Positions 7,046 to 14,415 of a stretch of 64,000 bases of DNA are shown one piece after another. Under the pieces are notes generated by a model. That model saw only the letters and a list, made by a program, of their open reading frames with translations. It was not told the origin of the DNA and made no database searches. This DNA is from Mucispirillum schaedleri ASF457 (GTDB taxonomy: Bacteria; Chrysiogenota; Deferribacteres; Deferribacterales; Mucispirillaceae), in contig NZ_CP097562.1 of assembly GCF_000487995.2 (NCBI RefSeq), positions 1,609,001-1,673,000 of the forward strand, read 5' to 3'. Position 1 is the first letter of the stretch, and each line of letters begins with the position of its first letter. Both the position numbers and the translations under genes were made by a program.

Positions 7046-9205
7046 ATGAATAATGATGATATGCAGGAATTAGTTCAGGACTTTTTAGTTGAAACTAATG
7101 AAATAATTGAAAATTTAGACCATGACCTTGTAGAGCTTGAAAGCAACCAAAATGATTTGGAGCTTTTAAACAAAATCTTCCGTGGTGCCCACACAATGAA
7201 AGGTTCATCTTCATTTCTTGGGTTTACTAAACTGGCAGAGTTGACTCACCATGCTGAAGATATATTAAATAAACTCCGTAAAAGTGAAATGGTAGTTACT
7301 CGTGAGATTATGGATACTCTTTTAGAATTTGTAGATAAAACAAAACAAATTATCAATGATATTGAAAACGGCACAGATAGTGCAGACTGCTCCTCTGTTA
7401 TTGAAAATTTGAAACTGGCAAGTGAGGGCAAACTTACTGCAAGAGCAAAAGCAGCTCCGGCAGCTCAACCAGCACAGGCAGCTAAGGCGGCAGCACCTGC
7501 TCCTGCACCAAAACCTCAGGCAGCCCCTAAACAGGAAGCAGCAAAAACTACTCATCAGGCAACTCAGGTAGAACAGACAATTCGTGTTGATGTAAGCCGT
7601 TTAGACTCCCTTGTAAACTTAGTTGGTGAGCTTGTTTTAAGCAGAAATATGCTTTCTCAAATTGCTGGTGAACTTGAGAATAAGTTTGAAAATGAATATC
7701 TTGTTGAACAGCTTTTAGTGGCTACAAACTCAATAGGTATGAATACTACAGAACTACAGCTTGCAATTATGAAAACAAGAATGATTGCAATAGGTAAAGT
7801 ATTTAATAAATTCCCACGAGTTGTTCGTGATATTGCAAGAGATACTGGTAAAGAGATAGAGTTAATCATATCAGGTGAAGAAACAGAGCTTGATAAACAG
7901 GTTATTGAATCTATTGGTGACCCGCTTTTACACATGATTAGAAACTCCTGCGACCATGGTGTAGAAACTCCTGAAGCCCGTCTTGCAAAAGGCAAACCAA
8001 GAATGGGAACAGTTAATTTATCAGCATACCATGAAGGTAACCATGTCGTTATTGAAATAAAAGACGACGGTGCTGGTATGGACCCTGATAAACTAAAACG
8101 AAAAGCTATAGAAAAAGGTGTCATTACTGTTGAAGAAGCAAACAGTATGGATGATAAACAGGCTTTTTCATTGATTTTTAAAGCAGGCTTTTCTACTGCT
8201 GAAAAAATTACAAACATTTCAGGCCGCGGTGTTGGTATGGATGTTGTTCGCACAAATATTGAAAAATTAAATGGTATTATTACTATTGATTCTAAAATAA
8301 ATGAGGGTTCAATATTCTATTTAAAACTTCCGTTAACACTTGCTATTATTCAAGCACTTCTTGTTGAAGTTGCAGGTGAAACATTTGCTATACCTCTTGC
8401 ATCAGTTGTTGAAACTGTTCGCATTACAAATGAAGAAATCCACTCATTTGAAGGCAGGGAAGTATTAAAATTAAGAGACAGAGTATTATCTCTTGTCAGA
8501 CTTGATGAAGCATTTGCTCTTGATGAGCTTGAGCAGGACGAAATATATGTAGTAGTCGTTGCATTAGCAGAAAAACAGTTAGGATTTATTGTTGATAAGT
8601 TAATTGGTCAGGAAGAGATAGTTATTAAATCTCTTGGCGATTACTTAGGCGGAAACCCTGGTATTGCAGGTGCAACTATTACTGGTGATGGTCGTGTTAG
8701 ATTAATTTTAGATGTGGCTGGTGTAATTGAAGTTGCACAAAATATGCCTAGAAGAATTAGAAACACTAAAAAACTTTCATCAAATAAACGCTCTAGTATT
8801 CAGTCTGTATCTAAGAAAACAAATGCAGTTAAAGTATTAATATGTGATGATTCTTCAACAGACAGAAAAATTACTAAAAAAGTTCTTGAGTCTCAGGACT
8901 GGATAGAAACAATTGAAGCACCATCTGGTAAAGATGCACTGAATATTCTTAGCAAAGACAACAGTATAGATTTAGTAATCAGTGATATTATGATGCCAGA
9001 TATGGATGGTTTCAGACTTGCACGCAGTATGAGAGAAAAAGGTTATGATATGCCTATAATTGCAATATCCGCTAGAATGGAGCCATCGGATAAGAAAAAA
9101 CTCACTACTTCTGGTGTGAATGCATTTATATCAAAGCCTATAAATCAGCAGCTGCTGCTGGATAAAATTGATGAGCTTATCTCGCAAAAAAATAACAACG
9201 GTTAG
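7046..9205 (+). CDS. cheA: Chemotaxis histidine kinase CheA with C-terminal receiver
   Basis: CheA phosphorylates CheY and CheB in response to receptors. Domains in order: HPt P1 (about 1-105, phospho-His in GAHTMKGSSSFLG); an Ala/Pro/Gln-rich linker (about 130-175) in place of a recognisable P2 domain; P3 dimerisation (about 180-250); HATPase P4 (about 285-430, with H-N-S-C-D-H-G and DDGAGMD boxes); CheW-like P5 (about 435-565); and a fused receiver (about 600-719, Asp in VISDIMMPDMDG). The receiver may act as a phosphate sink or internal feedback domain (inference). The ATG lies 17 bases after the cheZ stop. Confidence 0.96.
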   Translation: MNNDDMQELVQDFLVETNEIIENLDHDLVELESNQNDLELLNKIFRGAHTMKGSSSFLGFTKLAELTHHAEDILNKLRKSEMVVTREIMDTLLEFVDKTKQIINDIENGTDSADCSSVIENLKLASEGKLTARAKAAPAAQPAQAAKAAAPAPAPKPQAAPKQEAAKTTHQATQVEQTIRVDVSRLDSLVNLVGELVLSRNMLSQIAGELENKFENEYLVEQLLVATNSIGMNTTELQLAIMKTRMIAIGKVFNKFPRVVRDIARDTGKEIELIISGEETELDKQVIESIGDPLLHMIRNSCDHGVETPEARLAKGKPRMGTVNLSAYHEGNHVVIEIKDDGAGMDPDKLKRKAIEKGVITVEEANSMDDKQAFSLIFKAGFSTAEKITNISGRGVGMDVVRTNIEKLNGIITIDSKINEGSIFYLKLPLTLAIIQALLVEVAGETFAIPLASVVETVRITNEEIHSFEGREVLKLRDRVLSLVRLDEAFALDELEQDEIYVVVVALAEKQLGFIVDKLIGQEEIVIKSLGDYLGGNPGIAGATITGDGRVRLILDVAGVIEVAQNMPRRIRNTKKLSSNKRSSIQSVSKKTNAVKVLICDDSSTDRKITKKVLESQDWIETIEAPSGKDALNILSKDNSIDLVISDIMMPDMDGFRLARSMREKGYDMPIIAISARMEPSDKKKLTTSGVNAFISKPINQQLLLDKIDELISQKNNNG

Positions 9206-9509
9206 TTTTGCTGTTGTAATATTATTAATATTATTAGTTAAAGTTGCTGCAGCAAGGGTTTATGTATATGAAGTAACCACTGCAGCAACTCATTTTCAAA
9301 CTGCATCAAAACTGCCGCCTGATGCTTTTTTATATTATAATGGCGGCTATGATGTAATATATGACCTTAAAGTAATTGCTACATATCCTGATGAAAAAAT
9401 GGATCAGGCATTAAAGGATTATAACCTTGAAGAAAATAACAGTAATAGTCTTGTTCACAATCCTGTTCCTCGCAGTATACCAAAAAAACCATATTATTGG
9501 TGGAGATAA
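9171..9509 (+). CDS. Small exported protein of unknown function
   Basis: This protein of about 112 residues overlaps the end of cheA in another frame. The start is ATG 9171, with TTG 9168 just before it. The N terminus (MSLSRKKITTVSFAVVILLILLVKVAAA) is a convincing signal peptide or membrane anchor, leaving about 80 residues that end in the aromatic tail KKPYYWWR. I recognise no domain. The last 83 bases may be overprinted by the next gene's signal peptide. Position between cheA and an OmpA-like gene suggests an envelope or motor-related role. Confidence 0.6.
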   Translation: MSLSRKKITTVSFAVVILLILLVKVAAARVYVYEVTTAATHFQTASKLPPDAFLYYNGGYDVIYDLKVIATYPDEKMDQALKDYNLEENNSNSLVHNPVPRSIPKKPYYWWR

Positions 9510-10215
9510 TCTATATGCTGCTACTTACGAGGAGCAGAATATGTATGAAGTCAAAATTGAAAATAATTTATCAAAAGTGATTACAACAATGACTGTAATG
9601 GCTATGACAGAACAGGAAGCTTATGATAATGTGGCTTTAAATGGCTGGACTGTTATTGGTGTAAAACTGATAAAAGAAAGGGTGAAAGATGAATATACTC
9701 TTTCTACTGACTATATAAAAACAGAAATCCCAAACAAAATAGAGCTTGAAGATGCCATAGAGATACCTGCAGCAAAAGAGCTGGAAGAAGAAAGCCGCAT
9801 TATTGTTTCAAAAGAAAGCGGCAATAAAAATGTGGCAGATAACTTAAACCTTGTTCCTACATCAAAAGATTTAGAATTAATATTAACAATACATTTTCAG
9901 CTTGGAAATGTATCACCAATATTTAATGATGACATATCAAAATTATTTGACAGCCTGCCAAAAGACAAAAACTATGTGCTTTTTGGAAATGCAGATGATG
10001 TTGCAGTAGGCAGACATGCTACATACAGCAATAACTATGAGTTGTCATATTTAAGAGCAGACCATATAAAAAAACTGCTTATTGAAAAAGGATATAATGC
10101 CGATAAAATAAGGACAATAGGTTTAGGCACCGGCTACCCATTAGAAAAAAACAGTAAAAAAGGCAGCCTTAAAAACAGACGAGTAGAGATATATGGATTC
10201 AGAACGCAAAGCTAG
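9427..10215 (+). CDS. OmpA-like peptidoglycan-binding protein
   Basis: The C-terminal half (about residues 140-262) is an OmpA/MotB-type domain: TIHFQLGNVSPIF, then LRADHIKKLLIEKGYNADKIRTIGLGTGYPL and a KNRRVEIYGF end, the usual NRRVE signature. Such domains bind peptidoglycan. From TTG 9427 (AAGGA at 9414-9418) the N terminus MKKITVIVLFTILFLAVY is signal-peptide-like with a possible cleavage after LYAA. ATG 9541 also has a good GAGGAG and would give a protein without a signal. I favour the TTG start because an OmpA domain needs export. It overlaps the next gene by 23 bases. Confidence 0.72.
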   Translation: MKKITVIVLFTILFLAVYQKNHIIGGDNLYAATYEEQNMYEVKIENNLSKVITTMTVMAMTEQEAYDNVALNGWTVIGVKLIKERVKDEYTLSTDYIKTEIPNKIELEDAIEIPAAKELEEESRIIVSKESGNKNVADNLNLVPTSKDLELILTIHFQLGNVSPIFNDDISKLFDSLPKDKNYVLFGNADDVAVGRHATYSNNYELSYLRADHIKKLLIEKGYNADKIRTIGLGTGYPLEKNSKKGSLKNRRVEIYGFRTQS

Positions 10216-11167
10216 GTATGAACAGCTCTATAACATTAAACTTACAGAATTTTATAATTTTGTCAGTGAAGTTATGGGTGATTTTAACTACTCACTTCAC
10301 AGAACAGTAAAAGATATAGAAAATAAACGCCGCATAGAAATATGGTCATATCAAAGCCGTGAAGACCAGTCAGCAGTTGTATGGATAGAAGTTGTAAAAC
10401 CGGGAGAGATATTAGACCCATACATTACAACAGATGTTCTTAGAACAATGAATGACGAAAATGTTACCCGTCTTTTCTTTTTTACAAATGGTCAAATGGG
10501 ACCTGAAGAAAAAGAGGTATTAGAAGGCTCTAACCATTTTGTTTTTGGAACAGATGAAATAGTAGAAACATTAATAGCCATAGATATGAAACGCTCTATA
10601 AAAGTGGTGCGTAAGCGTAAAAAAGTAAAAGTGCCGTCAGCTATGGTATTAATTAAAAATTTTTTAAAGGCAAATAAAGTAACAAGACGGGAAATTAAAC
10701 TTAAAACAAGTGCAGTTCCAGAGCTTGCGTCTCAATATTATAAACTTATCCGCAGAGTGTTAAATGAAATAGACAGAATACCGGATATTAATGACATACC
10801 TGCTCAGTCAAGAGAGCGTCTTAAAAAAATACAGTATGACCTGCTTCCAGAGCTTTTAAAAACACCTTATTATACTTTTACATATCAGTTTGTATATTTA
10901 AGAAATGCTCTTTTTTCTTTAATTGAATATACAATAATATATATAGGCAATGTTATTGAATATGAAGCAGAAGATGATTTAAAGAAAAACAGAGAAGTTA
11001 TAGAAGAAATTATGAGTAAACTTGACAGTGTTGATGAAGAGATTTCAAACTATAAATCAGACCTTATGTTTACTTCTGAAAAGGTAGCATTAAAATTAAT
11101 AATGTATGCAGCAGTATTTAGCGTCGCTTCTATTTTTATAATGATTGTATTAAAATTTACCAGATAA
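10193..11167 (+). CDS. Tail-anchored cytoplasmic protein of unknown function
   Basis: This is a 324-residue protein. The N-terminal 120 residues have an alpha/beta pattern (RRIEIWSYQS, SAVVWIEVVKPG, VTRLFFFTNGQMG) loosely like Mrr-type nuclease folds, but I see no proper E-x-K catalytic pair, so nuclease activity is not supported. The middle (about 140-275) is helical and basic, followed by a coiled-coil-like stretch (NREVIEEIMSKLDSVDEEISNYKSD). The C terminus has one transmembrane helix (about 300-320, LIMYAAVFSVASIFIMIVL). Its start overlaps the OmpA-like gene, and it is the last gene before the IS element. Confidence 0.7.
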   Translation: MDSERKARYEQLYNIKLTEFYNFVSEVMGDFNYSLHRTVKDIENKRRIEIWSYQSREDQSAVVWIEVVKPGEILDPYITTDVLRTMNDENVTRLFFFTNGQMGPEEKEVLEGSNHFVFGTDEIVETLIAIDMKRSIKVVRKRKKVKVPSAMVLIKNFLKANKVTRREIKLKTSAVPELASQYYKLIRRVLNEIDRIPDINDIPAQSRERLKKIQYDLLPELLKTPYYTFTYQFVYLRNALFSLIEYTIIYIGNVIEYEAEDDLKKNREVIEEIMSKLDSVDEEISNYKSDLMFTSEKVALKLIMYAAVFSVASIFIMIVLKFTR

Positions 11168-11240
11168 AATCATGAATTTTTTAAAAATATAATTAATAAT
11201 AAAATAATTATTATGCCAATATATGTATTATCCATTATTT

Positions 11241-11265
11241 AAGCTGATAAAAATAAAAAAATTTT
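11241..11265 (+). repeat. Left copy of a perfect 25-bp direct repeat flanking the IS
   Basis: These 25 bases (starting AAGCTGATAA) recur exactly at 12361-12385. The copy abuts the predicted left IS end (TGT at 11266-11268). It is most simply the target-site duplication made on insertion. Confidence 0.85.
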
Positions 11266-11308
11266 TGTAAGATTATGAGACATATGTTACAAAAATAAGT
11301 ATAAAAAA

Positions 11309-11366
11309 ATACCTCTTAGTATATAGTATAAAATTAAGCAAAAAACTAAACTAAACTAAGAGGTAT
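11309..11366 (+). promoter_or_regulatory. Inverted repeat that can hide the transposase ribosome-binding site
   Basis: ATACCTCTTAGT (11309-11320) is the perfect complement of ACTAAGAGGTAT (11355-11366). The right arm contains the AAGAGG ribosome-binding site seven bases before the transposase ATG at 11371. A transcript entering from upstream could fold and block translation, a known way for IS elements to limit expression from outside promoters. Confidence 0.65.
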
Positions 11367-11370
11367 CACA

Positions 11371-12309
11371 ATGAATAAAGTGATAATAACAGAAGAAATG
11401 CGATTTCGTCAACGGTTATGTGAGTATGCATTAAAAAAAGGAGCAACGAAAGCAGCCCGCAAATATCAAGTGAACCGTATGTTTGTATACAGGCATTTAA
11501 AGAAATATGATGGAACAGTTCAGAGTTTATCTTTTAAAAGTCGTAGACCAAGAAACAGTCCAAATAAGCATAGTAAAGAAGAGCTTGATTTAATATTTAA
11601 CACATATGCCGAGCATGGTTTGTATGGTAATGCGGAGGTATATGTCAGACTTCTAGAAATTGGTTATAATCGTAGTTTTGGCAGTATGTGTATGCAGATA
11701 AGGAAGAAAGGCTTAAAGTCATTAAACAAGTCAAAAAAGAGCTATACAAGATATGAACCAATAACAGGTCAGTATATAGGCGACAAGGTTCAGATAGATA
11801 TAAAATATGTTCCACAGGAATGTATAATGTTTTCCAGCTATGGTAAAAAATATTATCAGATAACAGCGATAGATGAATACAGCAGAATGAGAGTATTAGA
11901 AATAGTAGAAGAAAAAAGCACATTTGAAACAGGTAAGTTTTTAGACGAACTGGAAAGTAAATTTGGCTTTCCACTAAAAACAATTCAAGTGGATAATGGC
12001 TATGAGTTTGTAAATGATAAGGAAGTTACAAACAAGAAAAGCTATTTTGAAGAGACAGCTGAAAAGAAAGGATATACTATTAAACGAATAAGACCTTATT
12101 CACCTTGGCAGAATGGAAAGGTGGAAAGAAGTCATAGAGAGGATGGAAAAATTTTATATGCAAATAATAAATTCTATTCCAAAGATGAATTAATTAAGGC
12201 TCTTAAACAGCATGAAGATAGATATAATAATACTGCTAAAACATGCTTAAATTTTAAATCTCCATATGAGATTGTTATTGAAAATAAATTATTGCTTGAT
12301 TTATATTAA
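11371..12309 (+). CDS. IS481-like DDE transposase
   Basis: This 312-residue integrase-fold transposase starts with a helix-turn-helix (about 15-50, GATKAARKYQVNRMFVYRHLKKY). The rve catalytic core carries Asp in KVQIDIKYVP, Asp in IQVDNGYEF and Glu in SPWQNGKVERSHRED, so all three DDE residues are present. One uninterrupted frame of this length suits the IS481 family better than the two-frame IS3 family. The catalytic core is intact, so the copy may be active. Confidence 0.9.
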   Translation: MNKVIITEEMRFRQRLCEYALKKGATKAARKYQVNRMFVYRHLKKYDGTVQSLSFKSRRPRNSPNKHSKEELDLIFNTYAEHGLYGNAEVYVRLLEIGYNRSFGSMCMQIRKKGLKSLNKSKKSYTRYEPITGQYIGDKVQIDIKYVPQECIMFSSYGKKYYQITAIDEYSRMRVLEIVEEKSTFETGKFLDELESKFGFPLKTIQVDNGYEFVNDKEVTNKKSYFEETAEKKGYTIKRIRPYSPWQNGKVERSHREDGKILYANNKFYSKDELIKALKQHEDRYNNTAKTCLNFKSPYEIVIENKLLLDLY

Positions 12310-12360
12310 GTTAAGATTTATTTTTTACTAAAAGTGTAACATTTGTCCTGTTAGTTAAGA

Positions 12361-12385
12361 AAGCTGATAAAAATAAAAAAATTTT
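12361..12385 (+). repeat. Right copy of the 25-bp direct repeat flanking the IS
   Basis: Identical to 11241-11265. This copy lies immediately upstream of the -35 element of the PAS-RsbU gene promoter, so the duplicated sequence is the A/T tract in the UP-element position. Confidence 0.85.
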
Positions 12386-12389
12386 ACTA

Positions 12390-12418
12390 TTGTAAAATAA
12401 AATTCTTTTTTGTATAAT
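12390..12418 (+). promoter_or_regulatory. Predicted promoter for the PAS-RsbU gene
   Basis: TTGTAA (12390-12395), 17 bases, then TATAAT (12413-12418), a near-consensus sigma-70 promoter 48 bases before the gene start. The IS inserted just upstream, so the core promoter is intact but its upstream context beyond 25 bp has been replaced. Confidence 0.65.
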
Positions 12419-12465
12419 CAAGTAATTATGAAATAAGCAAAAGAAGTATATTACAGAGTGGGTAT

Positions 12466-14064
12466 ATGGACTTAAACACATTAACAAGACTTTTTGATGG
12501 TCTTGATTCATACATTATAGCAGTTGACAGTGAATTTAATATTAAATTTGCAAACGGCAGGATTTCTTTTGTTTCTGGCAAGCATCCAGATGAAATACTG
12601 AATAAAAAATGTTATAATGTTATACATGGATATAATAAACCATGCAAAAACTGTCCTATTGATGAAGATAAAAATTTTTCTGGCACAAAAGTACTTATAA
12701 AAGATATTATTACTTATAAAGGGGAAAGAATATTTACCCGTGCTGCTTTTACCCGTATATCTGATGATTTATATGTATCTTCTTTAATTGATATTACAGA
12801 TATAGAAAGAGAGCGTTTGAAATTAACCCATTCAACGAAAGAATCAAAAGCAAATAATTTCAGATTAACCCATGAAAAAAATATTATGGACCATGAAATA
12901 ACATTTTTAGAAAAAGCTATTGATAATATGGCTCATGGGATTATGATAGTTGATGATGAATATAACATTAAAACTATTAATAAAATACTGAAAGAAACTT
13001 CTCAGCTTGGAAAAAAAGATATTGAAAAGATAAAGTGTTATAATGTTTATGGCTTTGAAGAACCTTGTAAAGACTGCCCTTTTCAAACAAATCACAGTAA
13101 AGCATTAAGGCATATACATAATAAACATATGACAATAATGTTTTCTAAATTTGATAAATATATTGTTGAAAGTTTAAGAGATACAACAAGAGAAATTAAG
13201 TTAATTGATGATATAAAAGAACGCCAGAATGAGATTAATGAAAAGCAGCGTCAAATGTCTATAATGAATAAAGACCTTTTACGCATGAATGAAAAATTAA
13301 AAACAATTCAGGCATTAATAGAAGAAGAATTAAAACAGGTTGGTCATATTCAAGAAAGTCTGCTTCCTGAAAAGCTGCCTGAAGTAAGCGGATATGATTT
13401 TGGTGCTACATATATTCCAGCAGAGCAGGCAGGTGGTGACTATTATGACTGTATCCAAATGAGTAATAACTACTGTGGTTTTGTTGTGGCAGATGTATCA
13501 GGTCATGGAACACCCGCAGCAGTTATTATGGCAATAACCCGTGCTATAATGCGAAGCTATACATTTGATGTAATTTCTGCATCAGATGCTCTTACTATGG
13601 TTAATGATATTTTATGCGATAATATACATACAAAAGATTTTGTTACAATGTTTTATGCAGTATTAAACACTAATAATGGTATGTTTAATCTTGCCTCAGC
13701 AGGTCATAATCCTGTGCTTTTCTTTGATTCATCAGAGTTTATTGTAAAAAAAATAACAGCATCTGGTATGTTTTTAGGAACATTTGAGGGCTTAAGTTTT
13801 GAAGAAAAGAAATGGTATATAGAAGAAGGTGATGTATTTTTTATGTATACAGATGGGTTAGTTGAAGCTATGAACAACCAGCGTGAGCAGTATGGTTATG
13901 ACAGACTTGTATCTAAACTTATGATGTTTAATGATTATCCTGCCGAGCGTCTCATCAAGGAAGTAATGGAAGATGTTAAAGATTTTACAGCAGGTGCACC
14001 TTTTGAAGATGATATTACAATACTTGTAATTAAACGGAATAAAAAGGAAAGTAAAAATAAATAG
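12466..14064 (+). CDS. PAS-PAS-PP2C (RsbU/SpoIIE-type) serine phosphatase
   Basis: RsbU-type phosphatases dephosphorylate STAS anti-anti-sigma proteins in partner-switching pathways, and a STAS gene follows directly. Two PAS domains (about 1-110 and 140-245) each end in a Cys motif, CYNVIHGYNKPCKNCP and CYNVYGFEEPCKDCP. A coiled coil (about 245-290) leads to the PP2C-like domain (about 300-530). Metal-binding Asp residues are visible in EQAGGDYYDC, VADVSGHG, YTDGLVEA and FEDDITILV. No transmembrane helix is seen, so sensing is cytoplasmic. The paired cysteines suggest redox or metal sensing, which is inference. No kinase of the RsbW type is adjacent. Confidence 0.88.
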   Translation: MDLNTLTRLFDGLDSYIIAVDSEFNIKFANGRISFVSGKHPDEILNKKCYNVIHGYNKPCKNCPIDEDKNFSGTKVLIKDIITYKGERIFTRAAFTRISDDLYVSSLIDITDIERERLKLTHSTKESKANNFRLTHEKNIMDHEITFLEKAIDNMAHGIMIVDDEYNIKTINKILKETSQLGKKDIEKIKCYNVYGFEEPCKDCPFQTNHSKALRHIHNKHMTIMFSKFDKYIVESLRDTTREIKLIDDIKERQNEINEKQRQMSIMNKDLLRMNEKLKTIQALIEEELKQVGHIQESLLPEKLPEVSGYDFGATYIPAEQAGGDYYDCIQMSNNYCGFVVADVSGHGTPAAVIMAITRAIMRSYTFDVISASDALTMVNDILCDNIHTKDFVTMFYAVLNTNNGMFNLASAGHNPVLFFDSSEFIVKKITASGMFLGTFEGLSFEEKKWYIEEGDVFFMYTDGLVEAMNNQREQYGYDRLVSKLMMFNDYPAERLIKEVMEDVKDFTAGAPFEDDITILVIKRNKKESKNK

Positions 14065-14093
14065 TCATATTAATAATATTAGGAGGATATGAT

Positions 14094-14411
14094 ATGAATG
14101 TTAAAAATGTAAATGGAAAAAATGTAGCCTATCTTGAAGGTGAAATTAATGCTCAGACAGGTGCACAGGTAAAAGCAGAAATAAATACACTGCTTAATAA
14201 AGGCGATTCTGTTATTTTGTCTTTTAAAAGTGTAGTATATATGAACTCATCTGGTTTAAGAGAAATTATAGACTTGTTTAAAACAGCAAGTAAAAATAAA
14301 AAAGAAGTTTCTCTTTGTGATATGAACTCAGATATTAGAGAAATGTTTTCTTTTACAGGACTTGATAAAGTATTTAAAATTTATGATACAGAAGCAGCTG
14401 CAATAGGTTAA
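14094..14411 (+). CDS. STAS-domain anti-anti-sigma factor-like protein
   Basis: This 105-residue single STAS domain resembles SpoIIAA/RsbV. The phosphorylatable Ser lies in VVYMNSSGLREI. It is the likely substrate of the PP2C phosphatase encoded 29 bases upstream. AGGAGG lies just before the ATG. The next gene, itself with a STAS-like N terminus, starts four bases after its stop. No anti-sigma kinase or sigma factor is nearby, so the output may not be transcriptional. Confidence 0.9.
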   Translation: MNVKNVNGKNVAYLEGEINAQTGAQVKAEINTLLNKGDSVILSFKSVVYMNSSGLREIIDLFKTASKNKKEVSLCDMNSDIREMFSFTGLDKVFKIYDTEAAAIG

Positions 14412-14415
14412 GATT

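Larger units (their letters stand above)
11266..12360 (+). mobile_element. IS481-like insertion sequence (1,095 bp)
   Basis: This is a single-transposase element bounded on each side by the same 25-bp sequence. The ends are imperfect inverted repeats: 11266-11290 compared with the complement of 12336-12360 share TGTTAC and GACA blocks at equal distance from the tips. The left tip starts TGT; the right tip, read inward, starts TCT. It lies between the tail-anchored protein gene and the PAS-RsbU gene, with no gene interrupted. Intact ends, an intact transposase and identical repeats indicate a recent insertion. Confidence 0.85.

Noticed and set aside
7322-7555. Minus-strand frame rich in Cys, Ser and Arg opposite the cheA linker
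   Set aside because: It is the antisense of the Ala/Pro/Gln-rich linker, which explains its composition.
7657-8253. 198-codon minus-strand frame inside cheA
   Set aside because: It is antisense to the conserved HATPase domain and Ser-rich as expected from codon bias; there is no ribosome-binding site or homology.
10193-10560. Mrr-type restriction endonuclease
   Set aside because: Only a loose fold-like pattern; the E-x-K catalytic pair is not visible and a C-terminal membrane anchor is atypical.
11241-11265. dif/Xer site as the IS target
   Set aside because: The 25-bp sequence lacks the two inverted 11-bp arms of a dif site; it is an A-rich tract.
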